Shown in pieces: positions 44,693-53,450 of a stretch of DNA of 64,000 nt. The translations under genes were made by a program, and so were the position numbers. The notes under the pieces are model-generated. The model ran no database searches. It saw nothing but the letters and a program-made list of their open reading frames with translations, and had not been told where the DNA came from. How positions within the stretch are numbered: position 1 is the stretch's first letter; each line of letters opens with the position of its first letter. Origin of the DNA: Nitrospira sp. (GTDB lineage: Bacteria; Nitrospirota; Nitrospiria; Nitrospirales; Nitrospiraceae); NCBI GenBank assembly GCA_030123605.1, contig CP126123.1:3080001-3144000 (forward strand). The letters are read 5' to 3'.

Positions 44693-45041
44693 CCCCTCCC
44701 GCGGAACCTTCTCCGGGTACTACGGTCAGAACCAACCTGATTTGAAGCTCCCTTCCCAAGGCAGGTCGCTGTTGTGGCGGCAGGTTTCGCGGTGTACCTG
44801 GATGGTTCGGTCAACCTGAGGGACGCCGTCGCGTTCTTCTCTATGAGAAGGGGTGGAACTCGTGCACTTCCTTGACGGTGAGGTCGAGCGGGTTGAAAAT
44901 CGGAACGTTGTCGGTCACCCTTCGGTTCGTCCAGCTCGTCAGGGTGGCCGAAATGGAACGCACCGTCATCGCAGAATCTGCGATTCAGCACCCAGCATGG
45001 ATCGGGACTTCACCGTCAGTCGAAGGTCGGCGGAGTAGGCG
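44693..45041. other. Intergenic interval before the second ECF sigma gene
   Basis: About 350 bp. A minus-strand open frame (44569-44991) extends over the end of the TPR gene but has no start signal and an implausible composition. No promoter pair or RNA is recognised. Confidence 0.4.
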
Positions 45042-45659
45042 GTGAGCGGGTGGCATCCCCATATCGCCGTTGATGGACAACCCGGCAGCCTTTGCCTGGG
45101 TGAGAGGGTAGGACCTCTGGATCAAACCCAGGCATTGGATCGATTCCTGGCAGGGATTGAACGGCGTGCGTTCCGCATGGCTCACATCGCCACGGGGAAT
45201 GAGGACGAGGCGCTGGACCTTGTGCAAGACGCCATGTTGAAACTGGTTCAACGGTATGGCGATCGGACTGAAGGGGAATGGGGACCGCTCTTTCACTGTA
45301 TTCTGCAGAGCCGCATTCGTGATTGGTACCGCCGGACCAGGGTGCGGAATCGTCTGCGGGAATTTTTCGGCGGCCCGCAGAGCGATGAAGAGGGGGAAGA
45401 TCCGCTGGAACAGATTCCCGATGTTGCCGCGGTGGCCCCGGATGAAGACCTGCAGCGCAAGCGTGCCTGTGCGGCGCTCGATGTCGCATTGCGCGCCCTT
45501 CCGTTGCGGCAACAGCAGGTCTTTCTCCTGCGTATCTGGGAGGAACTGGATGTGGCGCAAACGGCGCAGGCCATGGGCTGCTCGGAAGGCAGCGTGAAAA
45601 CCCATTTGTTTCGTGCTATCCAGGTCTTGAGAAAGCGATTGGGGGAGCATTGGCCATGA
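45042..45659 (+). CDS. ECF sigma factor
   Basis: A 205-residue RNA polymerase sigma factor. Region 2 is seen in FLAGIERRAFRMAHIATGNE and ALDLVQDAMLKLVQRYGDR, then FHCILQSRIRDWYRR. Region 4 is LRALPLRQQQVFLLRIWEEL, then VAQTAQAMGCSEGSVKTHLF, where SEGSVKTHL is the recognition helix. GTG start with GGAG upstream. Its TGA overlaps the ATG of the next gene (ATGA). In proteobacteria the same order, ECF sigma / DUF3619 / DUF3106, is common. Confidence 0.92.
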   Translation: MSGWHPHIAVDGQPGSLCLGERVGPLDQTQALDRFLAGIERRAFRMAHIATGNEDEALDLVQDAMLKLVQRYGDRTEGEWGPLFHCILQSRIRDWYRRTRVRNRLREFFGGPQSDEEGEDPLEQIPDVAAVAPDEDLQRKRACAALDVALRALPLRQQQVFLLRIWEELDVAQTAQAMGCSEGSVKTHLFRAIQVLRKRLGEHWP

Positions 45660-46015
45660 GTGAACGGTCGAACGAGCAGCTGGATGCGTTGGCGGCAGCG
45701 GCGAAACGTTTACTCGATCACAGTGTGCAGGATCTCGATCCAAAGACGGTGATGGTGCTGCAGCGCGCGCGGCGTCATGCGCTGGACCGGCCATCGCGCC
45801 GGCGACCTTGGCTCCTGTGGGCCGGTGGAGCGGCTTTGGCATCGATGGCTGCGCTGGCCCTCACGATATGGCTGTCACCCTCCGGCGGGGTGAACCATTC
45901 GCATCTCCTGCTGCTTGAAGATCTCGAACTGGTGCAATCGCCGGAAAATATCGAACTGTCGGAAGATCTTGAATTCTATGACTGGCTGGCCGACCGTCCC
46001 GCCGCGACCAGCTAG
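45656..46015 (+). CDS. DUF3619-like membrane protein, likely anti-sigma partner
   Basis: A 119-residue protein with an N-terminal cytoplasmic segment, one helix (LLWAGGAALASMAALALTIW) and an acidic outer tail ending in EDLEFYDWLADRPAATS. This layout matches DUF3619 proteins, which follow an ECF sigma gene and probably sequester it at the membrane. Translation starts at ATG 45656 within the sigma stop codon, which couples their amounts. Confidence 0.75.
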   Translation: MSERSNEQLDALAAAAKRLLDHSVQDLDPKTVMVLQRARRHALDRPSRRRPWLLWAGGAALASMAALALTIWLSPSGGVNHSHLLLLEDLELVQSPENIELSEDLEFYDWLADRPAATS

Positions 46016-46049
46016 GCACTTTCGTTGCGATGAGGATGCCGACCGGCCC

Positions 46050-46571
46050 ATGAAAATGCTCATTGTGTACCTGTTCGCGCTGGGATGTGGGGCGGCCTCT
46101 GCCTGGGCGCAAGGCGAGCAGGCCGGCGTGCCTTGGAGCCAATTGAGTCCCGGTGAGCAGCAGCTGCTGGAGCGTTTCAGCGACACCTGGGATCAGTTGC
46201 CGCCGCGTAAACAGGAGCGGTTGCGCAATGGGGCGCAACGTTGGGGAACGATGACCCCGGAGGAGCGGCAAGAGGCGAAGCAACGGTTCAAAGAATGGCG
46301 GACGTTATCGCCTGAGCAGCAGCAACAACTGCGTGAACGGTATCAGCGATTTCGCCAACTCCCGCCTGAGGAGCGCGAGTCGGTCAAGAATGCCAGGCGG
46401 TGGTTCAGGTCCTTACCGCCCGAACAGCGTCAGGCGTTGCGGGAAAAGTTTCAGAGCATGTCGCCCGAAGAACGTCGCGCGTACAAGAAGGAGCTTCGGC
46501 GTCGACATGACGGAAACGACGGTGTGACGGCGACACCAGGCGATCCGACGGGCCAGCCGCGACCCGATTGA
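46050..46571 (+). CDS. DUF3106-like secreted helical-repeat protein
   Basis: A 173-residue protein with a signal peptide (MLIVYLFALGCGAASAWA) and a mature region of repeated segments: WSQLSPGEQQLLERF, WDQLPPRKQERLRNGA, WGTMTPEERQEAKQRF, WRTLSPEQQQQLRERY, FRQLPPEERESVKNAR, FRSLPPEQRQALREKF, FQSMSPEERRAYKKEL. The roughly 16-residue unit has the form [WF]xxL[ST]PEx plus a helix. It would act in the periplasm, perhaps sensing or binding a partner for the sigma/anti-sigma pair just upstream. Confidence 0.85.
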   Translation: MKMLIVYLFALGCGAASAWAQGEQAGVPWSQLSPGEQQLLERFSDTWDQLPPRKQERLRNGAQRWGTMTPEERQEAKQRFKEWRTLSPEQQQQLRERYQRFRQLPPEERESVKNARRWFRSLPPEQRQALREKFQSMSPEERRAYKKELRRRHDGNDGVTATPGDPTGQPRPD

Positions 46572-46614
46572 TCCACATCCCCAAGCAAGGGAATCGACGG
46601 AACCGACAGGATCG

Positions 46615-47211
46615 TCATGGGTGCAACGACCGGATCGCATCCGCGATATCGCGGCTGACCCGAACCAGACCTCGGCTAAGGGCGGCCGCAAGCGCCTCAT
46701 AACTCGGATCGGCCACCGGTTCCTCCAGGCTCGATCGTCCGGTCTTGAATAGAGCCTCGCTTCCCGAACCCTGACGAATGGTCCAGAGGACATCGATTGA
46801 GACTCTGCTGCCGAGTGTGGATTCGAATCGTTGAACATCCACCGCCACGCGAGACTCCGCGTGGTCGCCGGCGCTCTGCGGATAGACGGCGACCTGCTTC
46901 GTTCCCAGCAGTCGGGACAGATTCTCGGCAAGGATCCTCGGGATTTCGCTCTGCAACGGTTCCGCCCACCGGTGTTCCTCCACCAACGTCACCCGATTGG
47001 GGCTGGTCCGTAACACGAATTGTGGACGTTCAATGACTTCGGGCAAGGTCACGGGCCCGACCGAAATGGAACGGTCGTCCTTGACGGGGGCGACGGGATC
47101 GAGTGAGGCTTCCGCGCTCAACGTGTAGAAATGGATCGGCGGCGAACTGCCGCATCCGGCAAGCCAGATGACCGCTGCGAGAAACGGAATTCGGCTGAGG
47201 TGACCGGTCAC
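46615..47211 (-). CDS. pqiC: PqiC-type ABC-transport auxiliary lipoprotein
   Basis: A 198-residue lipoprotein of the DUF330/PqiC family that docks the MCE tunnel of PqiB to the outer membrane. The signal peptide ends at the lipobox WLAGC followed by GSSPPIHFYTLS, the typical family opening. Blocks VGPVTLPEVIERPQFVLR and EHRWAEPLQSEIPRILAENL are present. It overlaps the pqiB stop by 4 bp and ends the pqi operon. Confidence 0.9.
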   Translation of the reverse strand: MTGHLSRIPFLAAVIWLAGCGSSPPIHFYTLSAEASLDPVAPVKDDRSISVGPVTLPEVIERPQFVLRTSPNRVTLVEEHRWAEPLQSEIPRILAENLSRLLGTKQVAVYPQSAGDHAESRVAVDVQRFESTLGSRVSIDVLWTIRQGSGSEALFKTGRSSLEEPVADPSYEALAAALSRGLVRVSRDIADAIRSLHP

Positions 47212-48848
47212 TTGTCGTTTCCTTTCCTCCCGCGAAGCAGCGACTCCGGATGCCGTTCGAGGTAATCCGTCAACGCCCGAAGCGACTGCGCGGTCCGGCT
47301 CATCTCTCGGAGCGTCTCACGCAGATCCTGCTGGATCGGCGCATCGGATCCGATGCTGCGCTCCGCCGCCTTGAGGGTCTTACGCAGGTCCTCCATGGTC
47401 GTTCTCGCCGCAGGCATGATATCCGTATCCAGCCGCTTGACGAGTTGGTTCGCGCTGTCCAGGGTGCGGTTCAGGGCTTGCAAGCTCTGTCGAATGTCGT
47501 TGCCGATTTGGTCCAACGGCACCTTTTCAAGTCTTCTGGCCAATCGCGAGAGTGTATCCTGCACTTCCGTCATCGAACCCACGACGGTCGGCAGGACGGG
47601 AGGCGTTCTCGTCCAATCGATCTGCTCCTTCGGCGCATCGGGGAAGAAATCTACGGCCACATAGAGTTGCCCTGTCAGGAGGTTGCCGATTCGGAGTTGG
47701 CCGCGTAATCCATGTTCGGCCAGCCTATCCCACCGCGCGCGGCGGGCGGCCGGGTCTGCGACGACGTGCGAACCGTCGGCGGCCATTGTCGCCAGGCGTG
47801 CGGGATAAATCGTCACCCCGACCGGGAAGCGATACTCGCCCTGCCGCTCGTCGAATTCTACGTGCATGGATTGGACTTCACCGACGACGATTCCGCGGAA
47901 TTCGACCGATGCGCCGATCGACAGGCCGCGGAGCGAATCTTTGAAATACATGACGGCGGGAATAGCCAGTGCGTCCGGAAGTTTCATCGCCTGAGAGCGA
48001 CTGGTGGCCAAAGCGAAGGTGTGGTTCTCCTCGACCGGCGGTACAGGCGAGGAACCAGGAGGAGCCTCGAAGGTAATCCCACCGATGAGAATGGAGGCGA
48101 GCGATTGCGTGGCCACTTTGAGTCCCGTCGCATCCAGTGCGACATCGATGCCGCTCGAATTCCAAAACCGCGTACTGGCCGTCACAAATTGGTCATAGGG
48201 GGCGTTGATGAAAACCTTCAGCATGACGGCCTTTCCGTCCTGATTGAGTTCATACGCCACCACACTGCCGACCTCGACCTGGCGGTAATACACCGGAGAG
48301 CCGATCCCCAGCGACCCCAGATCGTCGCTCACCAGGACGAACTGGCGGCCCGGGACATCCGTCGTGAACACCGGCGGCGTATCGAGGCCGGTGAATTGAC
48401 GCCGACGATTGTCGGATTTGCCGATATCAAGCCCGATGAAGGAGCCGGAGAACAACGTGCCGAGCCCCGAAACCTGGCCGCCGGACACCCGCGGGCGCAC
48501 GATCCAGAAGCGGCTGTCTTCGACCAGGTAGGGCTCGGCCTCTTTGACGAGCTCGGCGGTTGCCACGACGCGCTGGTGATCGTCGCTGAGTGTGACCTGT
48601 TTCACTTCGCCGACATCGACGTTCTTGTATTTGATTTTCGTTTTGCCGGCTTCAAGGCCCTCCGCCGTTTTGAAGGTGATCGTGATCGTGGGGCCGCGCT
48701 CCAGAATCCCCTTGACGACGAGCCATCCCCCGATCAACGCGGCCACGATCGGAACCACCCAGATGAATTGGAAGGACCAGCCGCGCCGGCCTTCGGCGAC
48801 GGCAGAGGGGAGATCGGCAAGGTCCGGTTCGTCGAGGGGTTTATTCAT
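47208..48848 (-). CDS. pqiB: PqiB, MCE-domain tunnel protein
   Basis: A 546-residue protein with one N-terminal membrane helix (FIWVVPIVAALIGGWLVVKG) and three MCE (MlaD) domains, seen as the repeated pattern ITITFKTAEGLEAGKTKIKY, FVLVSDDLGSLGIGSPVYYR and LRGLSIGASVEFRGIVVGEV. The C-terminal helices (DTLSRLARRLEKVPLDQIGN) form the needle of the lipid-transport tunnel. It probably moves phospholipids between membranes. It overlaps both neighbours. Confidence 0.93.
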   Translation of the reverse strand: MNKPLDEPDLADLPSAVAEGRRGWSFQFIWVVPIVAALIGGWLVVKGILERGPTITITFKTAEGLEAGKTKIKYKNVDVGEVKQVTLSDDHQRVVATAELVKEAEPYLVEDSRFWIVRPRVSGGQVSGLGTLFSGSFIGLDIGKSDNRRRQFTGLDTPPVFTTDVPGRQFVLVSDDLGSLGIGSPVYYRQVEVGSVVAYELNQDGKAVMLKVFINAPYDQFVTASTRFWNSSGIDVALDATGLKVATQSLASILIGGITFEAPPGSSPVPPVEENHTFALATSRSQAMKLPDALAIPAVMYFKDSLRGLSIGASVEFRGIVVGEVQSMHVEFDERQGEYRFPVGVTIYPARLATMAADGSHVVADPAARRARWDRLAEHGLRGQLRIGNLLTGQLYVAVDFFPDAPKEQIDWTRTPPVLPTVVGSMTEVQDTLSRLARRLEKVPLDQIGNDIRQSLQALNRTLDSANQLVKRLDTDIMPAARTTMEDLRKTLKAAERSIGSDAPIQQDLRETLREMSRTAQSLRALTDYLERHPESLLRGRKGNDK

Positions 48849-49470
48849 GGCGCGCCCGTTGCGGATCCCAGATCAAGCGGGGATCAAATGCCATGGTCGC
48901 CAACAGGGTCACGACCACGACGGCTCCGAAGGCCGCGGCGCCGGCGCCGGCGCGGATGGTGGTCAACGTGTGAAGATGAACCAGCGCCACCAACATCGCC
49001 ACGACGAAGATGTCCAGCATGGACCACCGGCCGACCGATTCCAGGACTCGGTATATGTTCGTTCGTTGCAGCGGATCCCACGTTGAGCAGCGCTGCACGG
49101 ACACCACCAGAACGGTCAACGTCACGAGCTTGGCACTAGGGATCAGGATGCTGGCGATAAAGACGATGACGGCCAGGTACCAAGACCCGGAGGTCCAGAG
49201 GTAGACGACTCCGCTCAAGATCGTATCCGACTGCACGCCGAACAGGGAATTGGTATGCATGATCGGCAGCAGGTTTGCCGGGATGAACAGGAGATAGCCG
49301 GTGATCAGCAGAGCCCAGGTTCGCGTGATGCTGTCGGGTTTCCGAGAGCGGAGATGCGAGCCGCAGCGGGAACACCGGCCTTCGTGAGCCTCCGGTGCCG
49401 ACTCGGTCAGCCGGTTGCACACATGGCAGGAGAGGAGTCCGAGCCGGCCCGCCGTCCTCGTGAAAGCCAT
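48841..49470 (-). CDS. pqiA: PqiA-like membrane protein, C-terminal half
   Basis: A 209-residue protein matching one half of PqiA/LetA, with a zinc ribbon (CHVCNRL ... GRCSRCGSHLR) and four membrane helices such as TWALLITGYLLFIPANLLPI. E. coli PqiA has both halves in one 400-residue chain; here they are separate genes. ATG 49470 gives a clean start before the zinc ribbon. It overlaps pqiB by 8 bp. Together with its neighbour it should form the inner-membrane part of the lipid transport system. Confidence 0.88.
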   Translation of the reverse strand: MAFTRTAGRLGLLSCHVCNRLTESAPEAHEGRCSRCGSHLRSRKPDSITRTWALLITGYLLFIPANLLPIMHTNSLFGVQSDTILSGVVYLWTSGSWYLAVIVFIASILIPSAKLVTLTVLVVSVQRCSTWDPLQRTNIYRVLESVGRWSMLDIFVVAMLVALVHLHTLTTIRAGAGAAAFGAVVVVTLLATMAFDPRLIWDPQRARHE

Positions 49471-49475
49471 CTTGG

Positions 49476-50078
49476 TCAACCGGTCGCTTTCGCCCACAGC
49501 TCCTCCGGATCGAACGACGCGGACGCGATGATCAACAGGGGGATCAGGCCGCCGAACGCCCAGAGCGCGATTCCCGCCTCCACGCGGGCGAGGTGTTCGA
49601 GCTTGACGAAGGCGACGAGGACCCCGAGCACAAACACTTCCGTCATGCTCCAAGGCCGGACGGTCTGCAAGAAACGGAGGATGGGAACGGTGTTTTCCGT
49701 CACGCGATTGAATTTCAAGGGGAGCAAGAGATAGATGAGCAGGGAAATCTCGATGGCCGGCGTCAACATCGCCGTGAAGCCGACGAGGAGCGCCACATCC
49801 TCCCGCCCCTCGACCCATAACGTACGGACGGCATCGTAGAGGCTGGCGGTCTGCCGATTGCCTTGTACCTCAAGCCCGACGATCGGGTAGGCATTCGCGA
49901 TCAGGAACAGCATCAATGCCGCAATGGTACAGGCCAGCGCTCGATCCGAACCGGGCGGGTAGTCCCTGTAGAGGATCGCACGGCAGCGCCGGCAACGGGC
50001 GCGCCCCCGTGGCGGAAGGGCGATTTTTCGTTGCAGTAAATCGCATTCGTGACAGGCGATGACCGGAAGAGTGACCAT
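49476..50078 (-). CDS. pqiA: PqiA-like membrane protein, N-terminal half
   Basis: A 200-residue counterpart of the gene at 48841: zinc ribbon CHECDLLQRKIALPPRGRAR with CRRC, then four helices including LACTIAALMLFLIANAYPIV. GGGGAGGAC precedes ATG 50078. It is the first gene of the four-gene pqi unit, with a 5-bp gap before the second half. The two halves share a pattern and come from an ancient duplication. Confidence 0.88.
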   Translation of the reverse strand: MVTLPVIACHECDLLQRKIALPPRGRARCRRCRAILYRDYPPGSDRALACTIAALMLFLIANAYPIVGLEVQGNRQTASLYDAVRTLWVEGREDVALLVGFTAMLTPAIEISLLIYLLLPLKFNRVTENTVPILRFLQTVRPWSMTEVFVLGVLVAFVKLEHLARVEAGIALWAFGGLIPLLIIASASFDPEELWAKATG

Positions 50079-50121
50079 GCGATCGTCCTCCCCGCCGCAC
50101 CCTACCGACTTGCCGTCCACC

Positions 50122-50637
50122 TCAATAAACCAAGGGAATCTGCTGAGCCAGCTCCGCTTTGAGGACGGCGCGAATTTTATTCTCGATCTGGATGTAGCGG
50201 GCGGTCTTGGTCGCCGGAAGCACCTTCCCGATCTTGTCCGCATAGGTCCGCTTGAGCTTCAGCTCCGCCTCTTCGAGCGATAACGCCTCGTTCAACAATT
50301 TCTTGGCCGTGTCGTTGGAAATCGTTCCCTTGCCCGCGTTGAACTCATCGGCGTAGCTCTTGATCGTCCTGTCGAGCCGTTGATTGAGCTGCTCCAATTC
50401 CTTTTGATAGGTTTCGTAGAGCGGCCAGAACTTCTTGGCTTCCGCGTCGCTCAAATCCATGTTGCTCGCGACCAACAGTTTCTTGTCGGCCTTCACCTTT
50501 TGAATGAAAATTTCCGTGGTTGAGTCGGTGCCGCTTCCGCCCGCCGCTCCGAGACCGGTGCCCGGGTCTGTGCCCTGCGCCATGGCAGGGGCGGCCATCA
50601 GAACCATTCCGGTCAGCAACGTCATCAAAACCTTCAT
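50122..50637 (-). CDS. Secreted helical protein, Spy/CpxP-like
   Basis: A 171-residue protein with a signal peptide (MKVLMTLLTGMVLMAAPAMA) and a glycine-rich linker, then a helical domain: LSDAEAKKFWPLYETYQKEL, LNEALSLEEAELKLKRTYAD and RYIQIENKIRAVLKAELAQ. This is the pattern of small periplasmic proteins with stress-chaperone-like helices. AAGGAG lies 7 nt before the ATG. It sits 43 bp upstream of the pqi operon on the same strand. Confidence 0.82.
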   Translation of the reverse strand: MKVLMTLLTGMVLMAAPAMAQGTDPGTGLGAAGGSGTDSTTEIFIQKVKADKKLLVASNMDLSDAEAKKFWPLYETYQKELEQLNQRLDRTIKSYADEFNAGKGTISNDTAKKLLNEALSLEEAELKLKRTYADKIGKVLPATKTARYIQIENKIRAVLKAELAQQIPLVY

Positions 50638-50715
50638 CGAACGTCTCCTTTTGGTTAAAGGTGTGATCGAAGCCATCGGAACCGTCCTCGATCGGGGAGC
50701 AGGCCCTGTTCGGAC

Positions 50716-51285
50716 TCAGCGCCCCTGTTTCTTGGGCGGATAGTCTTGGAAGGCCTTCGTGATGGCTTTGTTCCCGATCTCGATATTTTTTGCGGCCGTA
50801 TCTTCCAGCGCACCGACGATCGTCGCGCGCCATATCAGCTCGTTCTTGACCGGTTCCACCAGATCCAAAATCAAGGTGCCTTTTCGGTAGTCGTACGTCG
50901 TGACTCCGCCTCCGTATCCCGCTCCCCACCCGTACCCGCCTCGCCAAGCGCGGGCGCCGACGGCCGTTCCGCCACCCTCGATGCGCTGTGTTTCCTTCAC
51001 GCCGATCCAATAATGAACCGACAGGTCCGGGTGCTGATGCACCTCGACTTGGTGCAATCCCTTGCTCGTGAGTTCACGCACCACGGCCGCCTCCACCCGT
51101 TTGTACATCAACGAATTGTCGTAGAGCCCACCTTTTTCGGCCGCGACCAATCCGACGAAGGCGAAGGTCTTGAATCTGTCGAAATCCGCGGTGGGGTCGT
51201 GGTCGGTTTTCACATCGAACGTCGTGCAGGCAGACAGGCTGAATGCCATCACAAGCAACAGCCATTTTAATCGCCGGTAGTCCAT
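50716..51285 (-). CDS. DUF4136-type lipoprotein
   Basis: A 189-residue lipoprotein with lipobox SLSAC, then TTFDVKTDHDPTADFDRFKT, the signature of DUF4136 proteins. Later blocks VAAEKGGLYDNSLMYKRVEA and TTYDYRKGTLILDLVEPVKN fit the family, with a glycine-rich loop before them. GGAG precedes ATG 51285, so the longer frame starting at 51354 is less likely. Function unknown; probably in the periplasm near the outer membrane. Confidence 0.85.
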   Translation of the reverse strand: MDYRRLKWLLLVMAFSLSACTTFDVKTDHDPTADFDRFKTFAFVGLVAAEKGGLYDNSLMYKRVEAAVVRELTSKGLHQVEVHQHPDLSVHYWIGVKETQRIEGGGTAVGARAWRGGYGWGAGYGGGVTTYDYRKGTLILDLVEPVKNELIWRATIVGALEDTAAKNIEIGNKAITKAFQDYPPKKQGR

Positions 51286-51615
51286 CAGGCGCTCCATCGC
51301 CGACGGGAACGTATCATTTCTGCGATAGGTGTTTCCACACAAACTCGCGTCCATGCTTGTCGAATCGTCGATCGTCGGCAGGCGGCATGGCTTCGCCTGT
51401 CCGCTGTGCCGGTCGGTGGTGATCCCTGTCGAACTGCGGCACCCTCCCTGGGCGCGAATGCACTCGGCCCGTGAGGACCTTTCAGCGGAATCTCGATGGG
51501 TGCGGAACTGGTGATGAGGGGCCGGATGCCTTCGGGAAGGAGCAGGCCTGAGGTTCGGTCTGCCGGCGCGGAGGAAGCTTCACCGATGAGCGAGCTTCAG
51601 GCGGACCATCATGCT
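51286..51615. other. Intergenic interval
   Basis: About 330 bp between two minus-strand genes. A plus-strand open frame of 61 codons with a CPLC pair (51329-51514) has no ribosome binding site and is probably chance. No promoter or terminator is clear. Confidence 0.4.
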
Positions 51616-52617
51616 TCAGCGAGGGGCAGGAGACTCCCCTGTTGACAGACCGGTGTGGGTGGTCGGATCGGTTCCGTCCGCCCGCCGTTGGTCCTTCACG
51701 AAGACGCTGCCTTGCAGGCCTTTGGCGACTTTCTTCAGCTCCGAGGCGATCTTGCTGACATCGCCGGGGTGAGAGATCGTGCGCTCTTCGTTGGTGACGA
51801 CGGCGATGGAGAGGCTCATGATGGGGAACCGCTCGCGATTGCCGCGGCGATCGACGGAATCGATGCAACCCTTCTGCCGATCGTCCGGATCGTAGAAGTC
51901 CGGGATCACCAGATCGAAGCGTTTGATGAGGGTCCGGCAAATCGCATCGATGGTCGCGGGCGCGCTCATGAACACGAAGTCGTCCCCGCCCACATGGCCC
52001 ACGAATCCGTCCGTACCCGCCAATTCGCTGACCACCGTCGTGAGGATCCGGCAGGTGACGACCAGTACCTCGTCGCCGCGGGCATAGCCGTAGCGGTCGT
52101 TGAAGGATTTGAAGTTGTCGATGTCCAGGTACGCCAGGGCGAAGGGGGCCCGGCTGTCGATGCGCGCCGTTGTTTCATGGAGAATCGTGCTGTTGCCCGG
52201 CAGCCTGGTGAGCGGATTGGCATCCAGCGAGCGGGCCAGACGGTTGAGGCAGAGACGTACCCGCTGCGTGACTTCTTCGAGGCGATAGGGGACGGCGATG
52301 TAGTCGTCGACGCCGAGCTCCGCCCAGTCCGTGTCGTTGATCCTGATATCCCGCACCAGGATGATCAGCGGCAGCCGACCCAAGAAGGGATCGGCGCGTA
52401 GGTCGCTGGCCAAGCTGCCTGCCGAGCATCCGTTCGCGCCTTCCTCAGCCAGTATCAAACAGGGCGGATCATGCACCAGCTCATGGATCACCACGTTGTC
52501 GGCATTGGCGGCCACCACATTGAACCTCGAACGGCTGAGCCCTGCCGTCAACCGCTCGATTTCAGCCGGATCGCTGTGTAGGAGCAGGATACGGCGGTTG
52601 ACAGGAAACCTGCTCAT
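51616..52617 (-). CDS. Degenerate receiver-GGDEF diguanylate cyclase
   Basis: A 333-residue protein with an N-terminal receiver-like domain and a C-terminal GGDEF domain that would make cyclic di-GMP. The receiver lacks a phosphoacceptor: the usual DLxLP stretch is replaced by ILAEEGANG, so it is probably not phosphorylated. The GGDEF domain is LTRLPGNSTI, LAYLDIDNFKSFNDRYGYA and VGGDDFVFM, with GGDDF in the active-site turn, a variant still compatible with activity. Its ATG overlaps the stop of the HDOD gene by 4 bp. Confidence 0.88.
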   Translation of the reverse strand: MSRFPVNRRILLLHSDPAEIERLTAGLSRSRFNVVAANADNVVIHELVHDPPCLILAEEGANGCSAGSLASDLRADPFLGRLPLIILVRDIRINDTDWAELGVDDYIAVPYRLEEVTQRVRLCLNRLARSLDANPLTRLPGNSTILHETTARIDSRAPFALAYLDIDNFKSFNDRYGYARGDEVLVVTCRILTTVVSELAGTDGFVGHVGGDDFVFMSAPATIDAICRTLIKRFDLVIPDFYDPDDRQKGCIDSVDRRGNRERFPIMSLSIAVVTNEERTISHPGDVSKIASELKKVAKGLQGSVFVKDQRRADGTDPTTHTGLSTGESPAPR

Positions 52618-53450
52618 AAGTAGCCGTCGATGGTCTGGAATTCTTCCGTGGCTTTGGCGAGACAGTGTGCGAGGCTCTGTTTGTCCAAGCCGACCAGGTC
52701 CCAGGCCTCGTGGGACAGCGGAGGCACCAGGTCATCGCCGGGATTGCCGCAGGCGAGGCCCTTCACCAGCACGTCGGCGACGTGCACGATCGCGGTTTGG
52801 AGCGGCGCTTCCTGGGCTGCGGCAGGCCGGTGGTGATAGAGAATCGGTTCACGCAGGCCGGTCGGAAGATGCCAGGCTGCGGCCAGCCACCCGCCGACAT
52901 CCGCGTGCGTCACCTCGAAGAGTGTTTGCTCCGCTTCCATCAGAGAGCGGGAGGTCTGGTGAGCGGCCGCCGTGATCCGGGCGCCGACATCGGGCCATTT
53001 GACGTACAGGACCACCTTGCCGATGTCGTGCAGCAGGCCTGCGACAAAAACCTCCTCCGGGTTTTTCATCGCAGCCTTCGTCCCCAGGAGGTGTGCGGTG
53101 ATGGCGACGCCCAGCGAATGGCGCCAGAGCTGGTCCATGCCGGTGGCCTTCATCATGTCGAAGGCGGTCGCGCAGAGCGTCAGGCCCTTCACCACGTTCA
53201 ATCCCAACACGACCACGGCGTGGGCGACCGACCCGATGCGCGACGGGAATCCATAGAACGGAGAGTTGGCCAGCCGTAAGACCTTGGCGGACAGCACGTG
53301 ATCCTTTTCGATCAGGGCCCCGATGTCTTCTGCCGACACGTTGGGGCGGCCGATCATTGAGGCGAGTCTCTGGACGACATGAGGCAGGGTCGGCAATTCG
53401 CCGACCTGTTCGATCCGGCGCTGGAGATCGACCTTGGCGGGAGGGTTCAT
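52614..53450 (-). CDS. HDOD-domain signalling protein
   Basis: A 278-residue HDOD protein: LPTLPHVVQRLASMIGRPNV, IEKDHVLSAKVLRLANSPFY and the helix block VVVLGLNVVKGLTL are typical. The motif GLLHDIGKVVL resembles an HD site, although HDOD domains are usually non-catalytic and bind partners. It lies between the DUF3391-like gene and the GGDEF gene, with 4-bp overlaps on both sides, so the three are made together and probably interact in cyclic di-GMP signalling. Confidence 0.9.
   Translation of the reverse strand: MNPPAKVDLQRRIEQVGELPTLPHVVQRLASMIGRPNVSAEDIGALIEKDHVLSAKVLRLANSPFYGFPSRIGSVAHAVVVLGLNVVKGLTLCATAFDMMKATGMDQLWRHSLGVAITAHLLGTKAAMKNPEEVFVAGLLHDIGKVVLYVKWPDVGARITAAAHQTSRSLMEAEQTLFEVTHADVGGWLAAAWHLPTGLREPILYHHRPAAAQEAPLQTAIVHVADVLVKGLACGNPGDDLVPPLSHEAWDLVGLDKQSLAHCLAKATEEFQTIDGYL

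Noticed and set aside
44569-44991. 140-codon minus-strand frame after the TPR gene
   Set aside because: It extends antisense into the TPR coding region and has no start signal or family resemblance.
47712-49139. 475-codon plus-strand frame opposite pqiB and pqiA
   Set aside because: Composition rich in Arg, Asp and His and no start signal; the minus-strand genes are clear MCE-system members.
51329-51514. 61-codon plus-strand frame with a CPLC pair
   Set aside because: No ribosome binding site, no second Cys pair, and it lies in a region open by chance.
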